DNA of 43,867 bases from Solidesulfovibrio sp. (GTDB taxonomy: Bacteria; Desulfobacterota; Desulfovibrionia; Desulfovibrionales; Desulfovibrionaceae): contig NZ_JARKOZ010000185.1 in assembly GCF_029978005.1 (NCBI RefSeq), positions 1-43,867 of the forward strand, written 5' to 3'. Shown piece by piece: positions 22,462-30,582 of the stretch. Positions within the stretch are counted from its first letter, which is position 1, and each line of letters begins with the position of its first letter. The notes under the pieces are model-generated. The model had not been told where the DNA came from and did not search any database. It was given only the letters and a program-made list of their open reading frames with translations. Both the position numbers and the translations under genes were made by a program.

Positions 22462-23697
22462 ATGCGTTTCAAGCCGGATCGACGACTGTTCATCTTGAGT
22501 GTGATCTTCATCGGCTATCTTTTCTGCTATATCGACCGCATGGTCATGTCCACGTGCATCCCCTACATCGGCAAGGAGTTCGACCTTTCCAAGACCGCCA
22601 TGGGCCTCATCATGAGCGCCTTCTTCGTCGGCTACACCATCTGCCAGATTCCCGGCGGCATGTTCGTGGACCGCTTCGGCCCGCGCAAGACCATGTCCTT
22701 CGCCATCGCCATCTGGAGCATCTGCACGGGGTTGACCGGCGCGGCCACGAACATGACCCTCATGCTGCTCTCCCGGGTCTTTTTCGGCGTGGGCGAAGCG
22801 CCCTTCCCGGCCGCCTCCATGAAGAGCATCGCCCTGTGGTACGAACCGGCCAAGCGCGCCACGGCCACGGCGGTCATCCTGTCGTCCAACGCCCTGGGGC
22901 CGGCCCTGGCCCCGCTTCTGGCCGTGGCCATCATGGCCCACTGGGGCTGGCGCGGCACGTTCTACGCCCTGGTGCCGCCGGGGATCATCCTGACCTACCT
23001 CATCGCTCGCTACGTGACCGACGCCCCGCCCCGCTCCGAGACGGCGGCCGTGGACGCGGCGGAATCCGCCGCCCAAGCGCCCAAGCCGGCCAACGGCAAG
23101 GACTACACCATCTGGGAGGTCATGCGGGAACCGGCGGTGTGGAAGTCCACCGTGGTGTTCTTCTTCTACAACATCGCGGGCTGGGGATTTAAGACCTGGC
23201 TGCCGGCCTATCTGGTCAACGACAGGCACATGGACATGAAGACCATGGGGGTGACGGCCTCGCTGCCCTTTTTCGCCGGCATCGTGGGCTATCTCTTCGG
23301 CGGCTGGCTCACGGACGGCCCCTTCAAGAACAACCGGAAGATGCCGGTCTTCCTGTTCCAGGTCGCGACCGCCATTTTCCTGTACCTGACCTGTTCCGTG
23401 GAATCCATGACCCTGCTCGTCATCTGCCAGACCCTGACCGGTTTCTTCCTGACCGCCGCCCTGGCCACGGTCTGGGCCCTGCCCGTCAGCGCCGTCTCGA
23501 AGAAGATCACCGGCCGGGCCATCGGCATCTTCAACACCGGCGGCCAGTTGGCCGGCCTGGTCGCGCCAACCGTCATCGGCTACCTGGTGGACATCTCCAA
23601 CGGCAGCTTCACCACGTCGTTCACCTTCATGATCGCCTGCATCGCGGTTTCCGCGAGCATCACCCTGACCCTCAAGACCCGGGCCGGCCAGGACTGA
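22462..23697 (+). CDS. MFS transporter, anion:cation symporter family
   Basis: A 411-residue twelve-helix major facilitator of the ACS type (hexuronate, glucarate, galactonate and phthalate transporters). The helix 2-3 loop signature GGMFVDRFGPRKTM is clear. The helix 4-5 region RVFFGVGEAPFPAASMKSIA is typical of ACS members such as GudP and ExuT, as is WGWRGTFYALVPPG. A 40-residue cytoplasmic loop divides the two halves. I start at 22462 because AAGGAGG lies about 10 nt upstream; the longer reading from 22396 lacks such a site. It follows the UGSC-family gene by 181 nt that include a strong hairpin. It probably imports the organic acid that this protein and the neighbouring cyclase act on, which is inference. 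Confidence 0.9.
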   Translation: MRFKPDRRLFILSVIFIGYLFCYIDRMVMSTCIPYIGKEFDLSKTAMGLIMSAFFVGYTICQIPGGMFVDRFGPRKTMSFAIAIWSICTGLTGAATNMTLMLLSRVFFGVGEAPFPAASMKSIALWYEPAKRATATAVILSSNALGPALAPLLAVAIMAHWGWRGTFYALVPPGIILTYLIARYVTDAPPRSETAAVDAAESAAQAPKPANGKDYTIWEVMREPAVWKSTVVFFFYNIAGWGFKTWLPAYLVNDRHMDMKTMGVTASLPFFAGIVGYLFGGWLTDGPFKNNRKMPVFLFQVATAIFLYLTCSVESMTLLVICQTLTGFFLTAALATVWALPVSAVSKKITGRAIGIFNTGGQLAGLVAPTVIGYLVDISNGSFTTSFTFMIACIAVSASITLTLKTRAGQD

Positions 23698-23718
23698 CCG
23701 CCCCCAGCCCCCAACGCG

Positions 23719-23757
23719 GCCGGCCGGCGCGCCCCTCTCCGGGGAGCGCCGGCCGGC
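23719..23757. terminator. Bidirectional hairpin between convergent MFS and cyclase genes
   Basis: A 12-bp G:C stem (23719-23730 with 23746-23757) with a second CCCC/GGGG stem inside its loop. It lies between the stop codons of convergent genes and can end transcripts from either side, although neither side has a T-run. Confidence 0.5.
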
Positions 23758-23826
23758 GTGGTGGCGATGCCGTGTCCGGGCCGGCCCGGGCGCGAACGGC
23801 GCCGCGCCGGTCCCCGGGGGCGGGAC

Positions 23827-24666
23827 TCAGGGCAGGATGGCGAACACCCGGGCCGGAAAGCCGGAGCCGTCCTTGGGCTTGGGAAAGGCCGCCACCACCA
23901 GCGCCCCGGCCTCGGGCACGGCGTCCAGGTTGGCCAACAGCTCGATCTGGTAGTGGTCGCCCTTGAGGATGTAGGTTTCCAGGGAATAGTCGTCCTTGGT
24001 CACGGCGACGCCCGGGTCGGTGTCGGTGGTCTCGTGGCCCGAGGCGGTGACGCCGCGCTCCTCGTAGAGGTAGCGCAGCACCTCCAGGCTCCAGCCCGGG
24101 TAGTGGGCGACGCCGGCCGCGTCCCTGTTCTGCATGGCCTCCGCGTCCGGCCAGCGCTTGGACCAGTCCGTGCGCATGGCCACGAACGCGCCCCGGGGAA
24201 TCGGGCCGTGCCGCTTCTCCCAGCTCTTCACGTCTTCCATGGCGATCACGTAGTCCGGGTTCGCTGCCACGGCCTCGTGCACGTCGAGCACCACCAGGGG
24301 CAGGAGCATGTCCTTCACGTCGATGCGGTCCACGGTGCGAAGTCCCGGGGCGAAATGGGCCGGCGGATCGACATGGGTGCCCCACTGGCCCACGTGGGTG
24401 AAGGACTGGGCGTAGAAGCCGCTCCCCAGCTTCCCCACGCCCGGCTCGTACCAGTAGAGCGTCTCCAGCTTCTCGTCGGGAAAGCCCTTCCAGTGCGGAA
24501 TGCCCGGTGCGAAGGCGTGGGTGAGGTCCACGAACCGCTTTTCCTTGAGGACCTTCCAGGCATCGTCCAGGGTCAGGCCGTCAGCCGCCGAACAGCCCGT
24601 CGCCGCCGCCGCGACCAGCCCGGCCGCCAGGACCGTAAGGCCGACGATGCGCGCCATGCGTTTCAT
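23827..24666 (-). CDS. Cyclase-family hydrolase lipoprotein (kynurenine formamidase-like)
   Basis: A 279-residue exported protein. The N-terminus has a signal helix (RIVGLTVLAAGLVAAAATGC) with a lipobox-like ATGC, so it is probably a lipoprotein facing the periplasm. The mature part carries the cyclase-family metal motif HVGQWGTHVDPPAHF and the second conserved site SGHETTDTD, used by kynurenine formamidase and isatin hydrolase to open an amide or lactam with a divalent metal. AAGGAGG lies 7 nt before the ATG at 24666. The upstream in-frame reading is GC-rich noncoding DNA. It converges on the MFS gene rather than sharing its operon, so involvement in the same pathway is only suggested. The substrate is unknown. 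Confidence 0.87.
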   Translation of the reverse strand: MKRMARIVGLTVLAAGLVAAAATGCSAADGLTLDDAWKVLKEKRFVDLTHAFAPGIPHWKGFPDEKLETLYWYEPGVGKLGSGFYAQSFTHVGQWGTHVDPPAHFAPGLRTVDRIDVKDMLLPLVVLDVHEAVAANPDYVIAMEDVKSWEKRHGPIPRGAFVAMRTDWSKRWPDAEAMQNRDAAGVAHYPGWSLEVLRYLYEERGVTASGHETTDTDPGVAVTKDDYSLETYILKGDHYQIELLANLDAVPEAGALVVAAFPKPKDGSGFPARVFAILP

Positions 24667-24873
24667 GAGCCCTCCTTGCGGCGGCCGGCCGCCGCGAGTC
24701 CGTCCCCCGTTCCCGAGAGACGCCGAGCAGCCCCCGGGAAGCGGTCCGCCCAGGACGTCTGTCCCCGGATCCGAAGGGACGCCCTTGCGGCATACGCCGA
24801 TTCCGGGCCCGGCGACAACCCCGGCCGCGCGGCGCATTCCCGAAATGCGTCCGCGCTCATCGGGGGCGCGGCC

Positions 24874-25608
24874 CTAGAACGGCGGCGGCACCTGGATGTA
24901 GACCGTGCTCCCTCCCTGGATCACGGGCTGGTAATAGACGTCGCCCACGGTGTAGTACGTCTGGCCGTCGACCAGCACGGGCGCGGCCGCCGACGGCAGG
25001 GCGTAGAGGGTGGCTGCCACGGCGGCAGTGGCCGCGGCAGCGGCGACCACCGCTCCCGGAGCCACGACCGGCGGCGGGACGAAGCCCGGCACGGGAACGG
25101 GCACCGGCACGGGCGCGAGGGGACGCGGCCCGACCCAGGGCCCGGGCGGCGGCGGCATGGCCGGGCCGAAGGCCGGGGCGAAGGGTCCGGGATGGGGGCC
25201 GGACATGGGCGCGGGGCCGAACGCCCCGGGCGGCGGCGCGCCGAAGCCGGCCGGCCCGGGATGGGGCTCGGGTCCGAAGGCCGCCGGCCCCATGGGCTGG
25301 GGCGGATGCATGGCCCCGGCCGGAGGCATGCCGCCGGCCATGCCGGCCGGGGACGCGGACGGATGGAAGCCGCCGCCCATGTCGCCGAAGCCGCCTTCGG
25401 GCGGATGGAAGCCGCCGAAATCGCCTTCAGGCGGATGAAACCCCCCGAAGTCGCCGCCGTGAAACCCGCCGAAACCGCCGCCATGGAAGCCCCCGCCGCC
25501 GAAGCCGCGGAAGCTGTGCCCGGGCTGGGGAGCGGCCAGGGCCAGGCCGGCGGCCAGGCCAAGGAGGCCCGCCAGGCGCAGCATCGTTCGTTTTGTGGTG
25601 ATGGCCAT
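24874..25608 (-). CDS. Secreted Gly/Pro-rich protein with DUF6515-like C-terminal repeat
   Basis: A 244-residue exported protein with a signal peptide (about 1-25, cleavage after LALAA). The mature part starts with glycine/phenylalanine/histidine repeats: FHGGGFGGFHGG, then two near-identical copies of GGFHPPEG. A long Pro/Gly/Met-rich low-complexity section follows, then an alanine-rich helix. The C-terminal 35 residues (LVDGQTYYTVGDVYYQPV; TVYIQVPPP) match the short beta-rich motif of DUF6515-type envelope proteins. GGAGG lies 6 nt before the ATG. It is the last gene of a three-gene envelope operon, 12 nt after the DUF2092 gene. No enzymatic role is apparent; it may be a surface or matrix-associated protein. 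Confidence 0.75.
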   Translation of the reverse strand: MAITTKRTMLRLAGLLGLAAGLALAAPQPGHSFRGFGGGGFHGGGFGGFHGGDFGGFHPPEGDFGGFHPPEGGFGDMGGGFHPSASPAGMAGGMPPAGAMHPPQPMGPAAFGPEPHPGPAGFGAPPPGAFGPAPMSGPHPGPFAPAFGPAMPPPPGPWVGPRPLAPVPVPVPVPGFVPPPVVAPGAVVAAAAATAAVAATLYALPSAAAPVLVDGQTYYTVGDVYYQPVIQGGSTVYIQVPPPF

Positions 25609-25620
25609 GGTCCGCCTCCG

Positions 25621-26379
25621 TCAGGGCTTGTTGCCGGCGGCCGGCGGCGTGACGAGCTTGGCCCGCACCGCCTCGGGGGGCGGCGTGAACTCGAAGGTCC
25701 TGGCCGCAAATCCCGAGGCCGGCTTCCAGTCGGCGTACTCGACCAGGGTGCGCGGATCGCCGTGGAGCGTCTTGTCCGTGACGGCCAGGCGCAGGGGCCA
25801 GGGCGTCTTGCCGGCGTCGATCCACAGCTCGAAGTCCCGGGTGAGCTGGCGGAAGGCGAGATGGTGGCAGGGCTTGCCGCCGACTTCGCTTGGGCCCACG
25901 TACACGCCTTCGAGCACCCCGTCCGTCATGCTCTTGTAGGGGTCGGCGGCCAGGAAATCGACCATGGGCCCGACCAGGCGCAACTGGGCCAGGGCCGCGT
26001 CCAGGGCCGCCTCGATGCGCGGCGGCACGTCCAGCACGACGTAGGTTTTGGACCGGGCGTCGTAGACCTGGAAGACCGGACCGTCCTGGACCCAGGTTCC
26101 GGCCACGGCGTCGCCCGCGGCCTCGGCCCGCAGCTTGTCCGGCCGGGCGGCCTTGACGGCCGTCTTGTGGAAGAAGGCGACCTTCTGGCCGTTGGGGAAC
26201 ACCCGGTCCACGAGGCTTTTCTCCGTGACCGAGAAGGCCGCAAGCGACTGGAGGTTGGCGGCCATGGCCCGCAGCAGGGCCTCGGCCTTGGGGTCGACGG
26301 CCATGCCGGCCCGGGCCGCGCCGGAGAAAAGCGCCAAGCACAGCAAGGCCGTCGCCGTGGCAAGGAGGCGTTTGCGCAT
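25621..26379 (-). CDS. DUF2092 family periplasmic protein (LolA/LolB-like fold)
   Basis: A 252-residue protein with a clear Sec signal peptide (ATALLCLALFSGAARA). The mature domain matches DUF2092: DPKAEALLRAMAANLQSLAAFSV at its start, RPDKLRAEAAGD, and a strand-rich core ending in LWIDAGKTPWPLRLAVTDK. The family is thought to share the half-barrel fold of the lipoprotein carriers LolA and LolB and may bind acyl chains or hydrophobic ligands in the periplasm. It lies between a beta-barrel protein and a secreted low-complexity protein, suggesting an envelope assembly or surface-display set. That joint role is inference. Confidence 0.82.
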   Translation of the reverse strand: MRKRLLATATALLCLALFSGAARAGMAVDPKAEALLRAMAANLQSLAAFSVTEKSLVDRVFPNGQKVAFFHKTAVKAARPDKLRAEAAGDAVAGTWVQDGPVFQVYDARSKTYVVLDVPPRIEAALDAALAQLRLVGPMVDFLAADPYKSMTDGVLEGVYVGPSEVGGKPCHHLAFRQLTRDFELWIDAGKTPWPLRLAVTDKTLHGDPRTLVEYADWKPASGFAARTFEFTPPPEAVRAKLVTPPAAGNKP

Positions 26380-26431
26380 GGAGAAGCTCCTTTCCTTGCC
26401 GCCGGACGGTCGCGGTTGGCCCGGCGGGTTT

Positions 26432-26456
26432 GCGGGGGCGCGAGAACCTCCCCCGC
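26432..26456 (-). terminator. Hairpin between the beta-barrel and DUF2092 genes
   Basis: GCGGGGG (26432-26438) and CCCCCGC (26450-26456) form a 7-bp stem with an 11-nt loop in the 114-nt gap. No T-run is present. It may only partly reduce read-through within the operon. Confidence 0.35.
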
Positions 26457-26493
26457 CGGTGGCAGGTTGGCGGGCCGCAGCCCGGGAGGCCGA

Positions 26494-27285
26494 CTAGAAC
26501 GTGAAGGCCAGGCCCAAGATGGGGCCGCTTAAGGTCGCGTCGAACTTGAAGGCGCTTTTGCCGCTGCCCTCGTCGTGGTCGACGCCCACGGCCCGGTAGC
26601 CGAGCAGCAACGTGCCGTGCTCCCAGAAGGTGTAGCCCACGGTGGCCGTGGCGTCCCAGGTCAGGGCGGAACTGACCGAGAAGCCGCCCAGGCCGCCGCG
26701 AAGGGAGAGCAGCCAGTACCTGGCGAAATGGAACTCGGCCCTGGCCCCGACGATGGGATCGGCCCAGGAGCGGTTCTCGAAGATGTTGCGCCCGCCCCGG
26801 GCCCGGTCGCCGTCGAGCGAAAGCGACAGGCTCCAGATGCGCGCCCCGGCCAGCAGGTCGAGGGTCATGTCGGCCCCGCCCGCCTGGCCCAGGGGAAACG
26901 CGCCGAACCGGTAGAAGGCGGCGATGTCGGTGAGCAGCAGGCTGGTCTTGCCGTCCAGGGAGATGCGCTTGCCTGAGGCATCGTCACCGAGCAGCGAATA
27001 GTTGAAGTCCGTGAAAAGGCCCACACGTTCCCTGTAGAGGCCCTCCAGGTGAATCATGGCGCCTATGTCTAGATACTTGGCGAGATTGATGCAGGGCGCG
27101 GAGACCTTGGTGTCGTAGCCCTTTGCGCCAATGGTGCCGTTTAGGCCCGTGAGCCAGGCGTAGGGGATGACGGCCCAGCGGAAGTCGCCCTGATCGTTCT
27201 GCGCGGCGGCCCTGGCTGCGCCCGTTGCGGCGGCGAGAACGATGCAGAGGGCGAGAAGCGGGACGACGGTGCGTTTCTTGGGCAT
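26494..27285 (-). CDS. Outer-membrane beta-barrel protein
   Basis: A 263-residue exported protein with a signal peptide (about 1-28: VVPLLALCIVLAAATGAARA). The mature sequence alternates hydrophobic and polar residues in strands, as in VTVGYTFWEHGTLLLGYRAVGV-like segments, and ends in FDATLSGPILGLAFTF. The terminal phenylalanine is the usual barrel-insertion signal. I start at 27285, where the signal peptide begins; the frame is open much further upstream but that DNA carries a promoter-like region. It resembles OmpW-like or acyloxyacyl-hydrolase-like small barrels only in general form, so I assign no transport function. It is the first gene of the operon with DUF2092. Confidence 0.8.
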   Translation of the reverse strand: MPKKRTVVPLLALCIVLAAATGAARAAAQNDQGDFRWAVIPYAWLTGLNGTIGAKGYDTKVSAPCINLAKYLDIGAMIHLEGLYRERVGLFTDFNYSLLGDDASGKRISLDGKTSLLLTDIAAFYRFGAFPLGQAGGADMTLDLLAGARIWSLSLSLDGDRARGGRNIFENRSWADPIVGARAEFHFARYWLLSLRGGLGGFSVSSALTWDATATVGYTFWEHGTLLLGYRAVGVDHDEGSGKSAFKFDATLSGPILGLAFTF

Positions 27286-27420
27286 TCCTGGCTCCAGCGG
27301 ACGGTTTGCATGGCGAGGTCCGGCCAGCGTCGCGGCCTTGCGGACAACCGTCCCCGGTGCGCCTCGCCCCAATATCCTGCGCCATTGCTGCCGCAGGATA
27401 CCGTAATCGGCCCTGATTGT

Positions 27421-27458
27421 CTTATGCAATAAGGCAATGTTTCGCACAACAACGAAAC
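27421..27458 (-). promoter_or_regulatory. Candidate promoter and inverted repeats of the envelope operon
   Basis: This lies in the 330-nt gene-free stretch 27286-27615. On the minus strand TTGTGC (27449-27444) and CATAAG (27426-27421) are 17 nt apart, a reasonable sigma-70 pair. Two inverted repeats overlap them: CTTAT-GCA-ATAAG (27421-27433) and GTTTCG/CGAAAC arms (27439-27444, 27453-27458). The rest of the gap shows nothing I can name. Confidence 0.45.
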
Positions 27459-27615
27459 GGTCCCAGGGAGCCCGGGGTGCACGGCCCAACGCGGAGGGAA
27501 GGCGGGAACGATGTCGCGTCTTCGAGAAAACGACAGTTTTTTTGGAGGATTCAGGCGCTCTCTAGGCGGCGCGAATGCGTCGCCGTCTGCCGGCCCGTGC
27601 CATGCGTCTCCGCCG

Positions 27616-28350
27616 TTACGGGGCTTTTCGCGCCTCCGCCGGGCCGTCATCGCCCACGGACAGGGCCTCCAGGATGGCCCCGGGATCGAGGAGGCGGATG
27701 CGCTGGCGGGAGACGGCGATGAGCCCGCGCGCCTCGAAAGCGGCCAGGGTCTCGCTCACGGTCTGCTGGCAGGAACCGGTCATGGCCGCGATCTGGCCCT
27801 GGGTGAGGCGCACCGGCACGTCCGCCGGCCCGCCCCTGGCCTGGGCGATCTCGTCGTGGGACAGGCACAGCAGGAGCTTTAAAAGCCGCGTCGGCACGTC
27901 GCAGGTCATGACGTTTTCGAGCTGCTCGCTCAGGTAGCGGATGCGCCGGCCGAGGACCTCGATGATGCGCCGGGCCATGAGCGGCTGGGTCGCCAGCAGC
28001 GCCAGCAGGTCGTCGCGACGGATCTCCAGCAGCACGCCGTCGGCCAGGGCCTGGGCCGAGCACTTGCGCCGCTCCCCGCCCACCACCTCGGCCAGGCCGA
28101 ACATCTCGCCCTCGGAGCGGATGAAGAACGTGGGCTCCTTGCCGTGCAGGGAGACCCGGAAGATCTTGACCGACCCCCGGTCCAGGTAGAAGGAGCGGTC
28201 GCAGCGGTCGCCCTCGAAAAAGACGATGGCGTTCTTCTTGAGCCGCCGCACGGACGCGAGCTTGCGGAAGGCCTCGAACTCCCGTTCCAGGCCGTCGAAG
28301 AAGCCCCCCTTGACGAGGTGCCATTCCACGGTGTGCTCACGCCTGGCCAT
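27616..28350 (-). CDS. Crp/Fnr-family transcriptional regulator
   Basis: A 244-residue regulator with a cyclic-nucleotide-binding-type beta-roll (about 15-130: VFFEGDRCDRSFYLDRGSVKIF; GEMFGLAEVVGG), a dimerisation helix, and a C-terminal winged helix (LTQGQIAAMTGSCQQTVSETLAAFEARGLI). It lacks the N-terminal cysteine cluster of FNR, so an iron-sulfur oxygen sensor is unlikely. The GE(M/I)FG and following residues leave open whether it binds cAMP, another effector or none. The start at 28350 is the best in-frame ATG but has a weak ribosome-binding site. It lies 93 nt after the AprB-like gene on the same strand, probably as the last gene of that operon or its dedicated regulator. Confidence 0.88.
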   Translation of the reverse strand: MARREHTVEWHLVKGGFFDGLEREFEAFRKLASVRRLKKNAIVFFEGDRCDRSFYLDRGSVKIFRVSLHGKEPTFFIRSEGEMFGLAEVVGGERRKCSAQALADGVLLEIRRDDLLALLATQPLMARRIIEVLGRRIRYLSEQLENVMTCDVPTRLLKLLLCLSHDEIAQARGGPADVPVRLTQGQIAAMTGSCQQTVSETLAAFEARGLIAVSRQRIRLLDPGAILEALSVGDDGPAEARKAP

Positions 28351-28443
28351 GCTGCAACATAGGGCTCTTCTCCGCCAGGTCAAGGCGGCGGCCGGACGCC
28401 CCCGGCAAGGGGCGTGCGGACGCCGCCGCTTGGGCGAACGCGC

Positions 28444-28773
28444 CTAGTCCTTGACGTCCAGGCGGTTGCGGTACTTGTAGGTCACGGTCTTGCCGTGGAT
28501 GTCCGTGCACTTCCAGGTGATGGCGTTTTTGCCCATGATGGGCGTGAGCCGCGCCTTGTGGTAGCCCAGCTGGTAGGGCATGCGCGTCTCGATGGCGTTT
28601 CGCGGGCACATCTTGACGCAGGACATGCAGTCCCAGCAGTCGCGGGCGGCGTGGCAATGGGACTTGCCGTCCGGCCCCACGTACATGAGGTCGCCCGGGC
28701 AGGCCTCCTCGCAGAACGATTCCTCGCGGCCGGCGCAGCCGTTGCACTTCTTCGGATCGACGATGGGCGGCAT
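28444..28773 (-). CDS. AprB-like two-cluster ferredoxin subunit
   Basis: A 109-residue iron-sulfur protein resembling the beta subunit of adenylylsulfate reductase. Cluster I ligands are C10, C13, C21 and C25 (CNGCAGREESFCEEACP); cluster II ligands are C46, C49, C52 and C56 (CWDCMSCVKMCP). The tryptophan after the first cysteine of cluster II, which in AprB bridges electron flow to FAD, is kept. It is shorter than AprB (about 150 residues) and lacks the C-terminal tail that wraps around AprA. It presumably passes electrons to or from the AprA-like flavoprotein encoded 12 nt upstream. The ribosome-binding site is AGGAGG. The physiological electron partner is unknown; no qmo genes are in view. 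Confidence 0.85.
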   Translation of the reverse strand: MPPIVDPKKCNGCAGREESFCEEACPGDLMYVGPDGKSHCHAARDCWDCMSCVKMCPRNAIETRMPYQLGYHKARLTPIMGKNAITWKCTDIHGKTVTYKYRNRLDVKD

Positions 28774-28785
28774 GGCCTCCTCCTT

Positions 28786-30543
28786 TTAGGGCTTGTAGCG
28801 GTCGCCCGGCACGAGCTGCTCGTAGGGGCGGGTGAAGGTTTCGATCTCGCCGGTGGCCGGGTCGCGCCGGCTCTCGACGTGGCAGTCGTAGGCCGGGTCC
28901 GTCTCGGGATAGTCCGAGCGGGTCTGCCAGCCCTGCCAGCGGGTCTCCTTGCGGAAGCGCAGGTGGTGGCACAGCACCTCGGCCACGTCGATGCGGTCCA
29001 CCACCTCGTGGACGGCCATGAGGTCGTGCAGGTCCGCGGCCTTGAGGTAGCGGGTCTGGTCGCGCAGCATGGCGATGTGCTTGAGCGCGTAGTCCAGGCG
29101 CTCCTCGTTGGTGCGGTAGAACTGGCTCGTGCCGCCGGCGTACTCGTCCATGAGCCGTTGCAGGCGCTCCTCCATCTCCAGGGCGCGCAGGCCGTCGAAG
29201 TCCTCGCCGCGCAGAAGCGGCGCGAACACGCGCTCCTTTTCCGCCGCCACCTGGGCCGGGTCGGGCTCGGGCAATTCAAGACCCTTGATGTAGGCCGCCG
29301 CGCCGCGAAGCGCGAGCTTGCCCTCGGCCGCGCAGCCGCCCACGAACTTGTTGGGGTTGCCGCCGGCCGTCTCCCCGGCCGCGAACAGCCCCGGGACGGT
29401 GGTCATGCGCTCGAGGTCCACCCAGAACCCGGACTGGGTGTGGCCGCCGACGATGTAGGGGTCGGAGCCGTAGATCTCGATGGGCTCCTCGACCGGGTCC
29501 TGGCCCCGGCTGGCCAGGAACAGCACGAAGCTCGGGCGTTCGTTCAGGTAGTCCGTCATCATCCTGTTCGCCAGTTCCGGGTCCATGCCGCGCGTGTCGC
29601 AGTAGGTGGGGCCGCGCCCGGCCAGCCATTCCTCCATGGGGGCGTTGGCCCGGATGTAGCGCGGGGCCTTGTCCGCGCCGAGGTGGGCGTAGCGGCTCTG
29701 CATGATGCGCTCGCCCTTGGCGTTGATGATGGGGGCTTTGTAGCCCACGGAGATGGTGTCCACCGGGCCGCAGAAGTCCTTGGTGCGCGTGGCCACCCAG
29801 CGCTGCTCCATGGAGGTCATCTCCGCGCCCTGGCGGATGCCCACGGCGTAGCCGGTGCCCACGCAGTAGGGGCACATCCAGATCTGGTGGTGGGAATCGG
29901 TGGCGTCGGCGGTGTAGCTTTTATAGAGCCCGGCCGCGCCGCCGGTGGCGTTGATGACGGCGCCCGCCCGGAACACGTAGAACCTGCCGTCGCGCACGCC
30001 GAAGCCCAGGGCGCCGATGCAGCGCGGGCCGTCCATGAGCAGCTGCGTGCAGGCCACGCGGTTGTAGACCTTGGCCCCGGCCTCGATGGCCTTTTCGGCC
30101 ATGATGGGCTTGAGCTGCTCGCCATGGATGGAGATGTCCCAGGCCCCGCGGTAGCGGATCTTGCCGTCCTCGTCGCGCAGGATGGGCAGGCCCCAGCGCT
30201 CCAGGTCGTCCACGGACTCGTTGAGCTCCCGGGCGTTGGACAGGGCCAGGTCCTCGCGGATGGGGCCGCCGCCCACCTGGGACCGGCACCAGCGCACCAG
30301 GTCCTCGGGAGTCTTGCCTTCGGGGATGTAGGTATTGATAGCGTCCATGCCGGCGGCGCAAGCGCCCGAACGCATGATGTGGGCCTTTTCCATGATGACG
30401 ACCGAGAGCGTCGGGTCGATCTTGGCCGCTTCCACGGCCGAGAAGCAGCCGGCGTTGCCGCCGCCGATGATCAGGACGTCGCAGTCCACGCGCACGGTTT
30501 CCACCGCGTCGAGGCTTTGGGGATTTTGGGCCATGCGAGGCAT
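28786..30543 (-). CDS. AprA-like FAD oxidoreductase of the fumarate reductase/APS reductase superfamily
   Basis: A 585-residue cytoplasmic flavoprotein. The FAD-binding fold opens with CDVLIIGGGNAGC (about 21-33). RSGACAAGMDAINTY (about 59-72) corresponds to a signature segment of AprA, and a REDLA segment follows. The C-terminal FAD segment is FWVDLERMTTVPGLFAAGETAGG-like, with H368 (GGHTQSG) in the active-site region. It is shorter than true AprA (about 620-660 residues), and the APS-binding residues cannot be confirmed by eye, so it is an AprA paralogue rather than the housekeeping enzyme. With a DASS anion transporter upstream and an AprB-like ferredoxin downstream, it may reduce or oxidise an imported organic or sulfonated anion. 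That is inference. AAGGAG lies 8 nt before the ATG. Confidence 0.85.
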   Translation of the reverse strand: MPRMAQNPQSLDAVETVRVDCDVLIIGGGNAGCFSAVEAAKIDPTLSVVIMEKAHIMRSGACAAGMDAINTYIPEGKTPEDLVRWCRSQVGGGPIREDLALSNARELNESVDDLERWGLPILRDEDGKIRYRGAWDISIHGEQLKPIMAEKAIEAGAKVYNRVACTQLLMDGPRCIGALGFGVRDGRFYVFRAGAVINATGGAAGLYKSYTADATDSHHQIWMCPYCVGTGYAVGIRQGAEMTSMEQRWVATRTKDFCGPVDTISVGYKAPIINAKGERIMQSRYAHLGADKAPRYIRANAPMEEWLAGRGPTYCDTRGMDPELANRMMTDYLNERPSFVLFLASRGQDPVEEPIEIYGSDPYIVGGHTQSGFWVDLERMTTVPGLFAAGETAGGNPNKFVGGCAAEGKLALRGAAAYIKGLELPEPDPAQVAAEKERVFAPLLRGEDFDGLRALEMEERLQRLMDEYAGGTSQFYRTNEERLDYALKHIAMLRDQTRYLKAADLHDLMAVHEVVDRIDVAEVLCHHLRFRKETRWQGWQTRSDYPETDPAYDCHVESRRDPATGEIETFTRPYEQLVPGDRYKP

Positions 30544-30582
30544 CGTCGTTTCTCCTTGTCGCCTTTTGGGGGCGGTTGACGG

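Noticed and set aside
27616-28350. FNR-type oxygen sensor
   Set aside because: The N-terminal cysteine cluster needed for a 4Fe-4S centre is missing; the cysteines present are scattered.
28444-30543. Housekeeping adenylylsulfate reductase aprBA
   Set aside because: Both subunits are short, AprB lacks its C-terminal tail, gene order and neighbours differ, and sat/qmo are absent.
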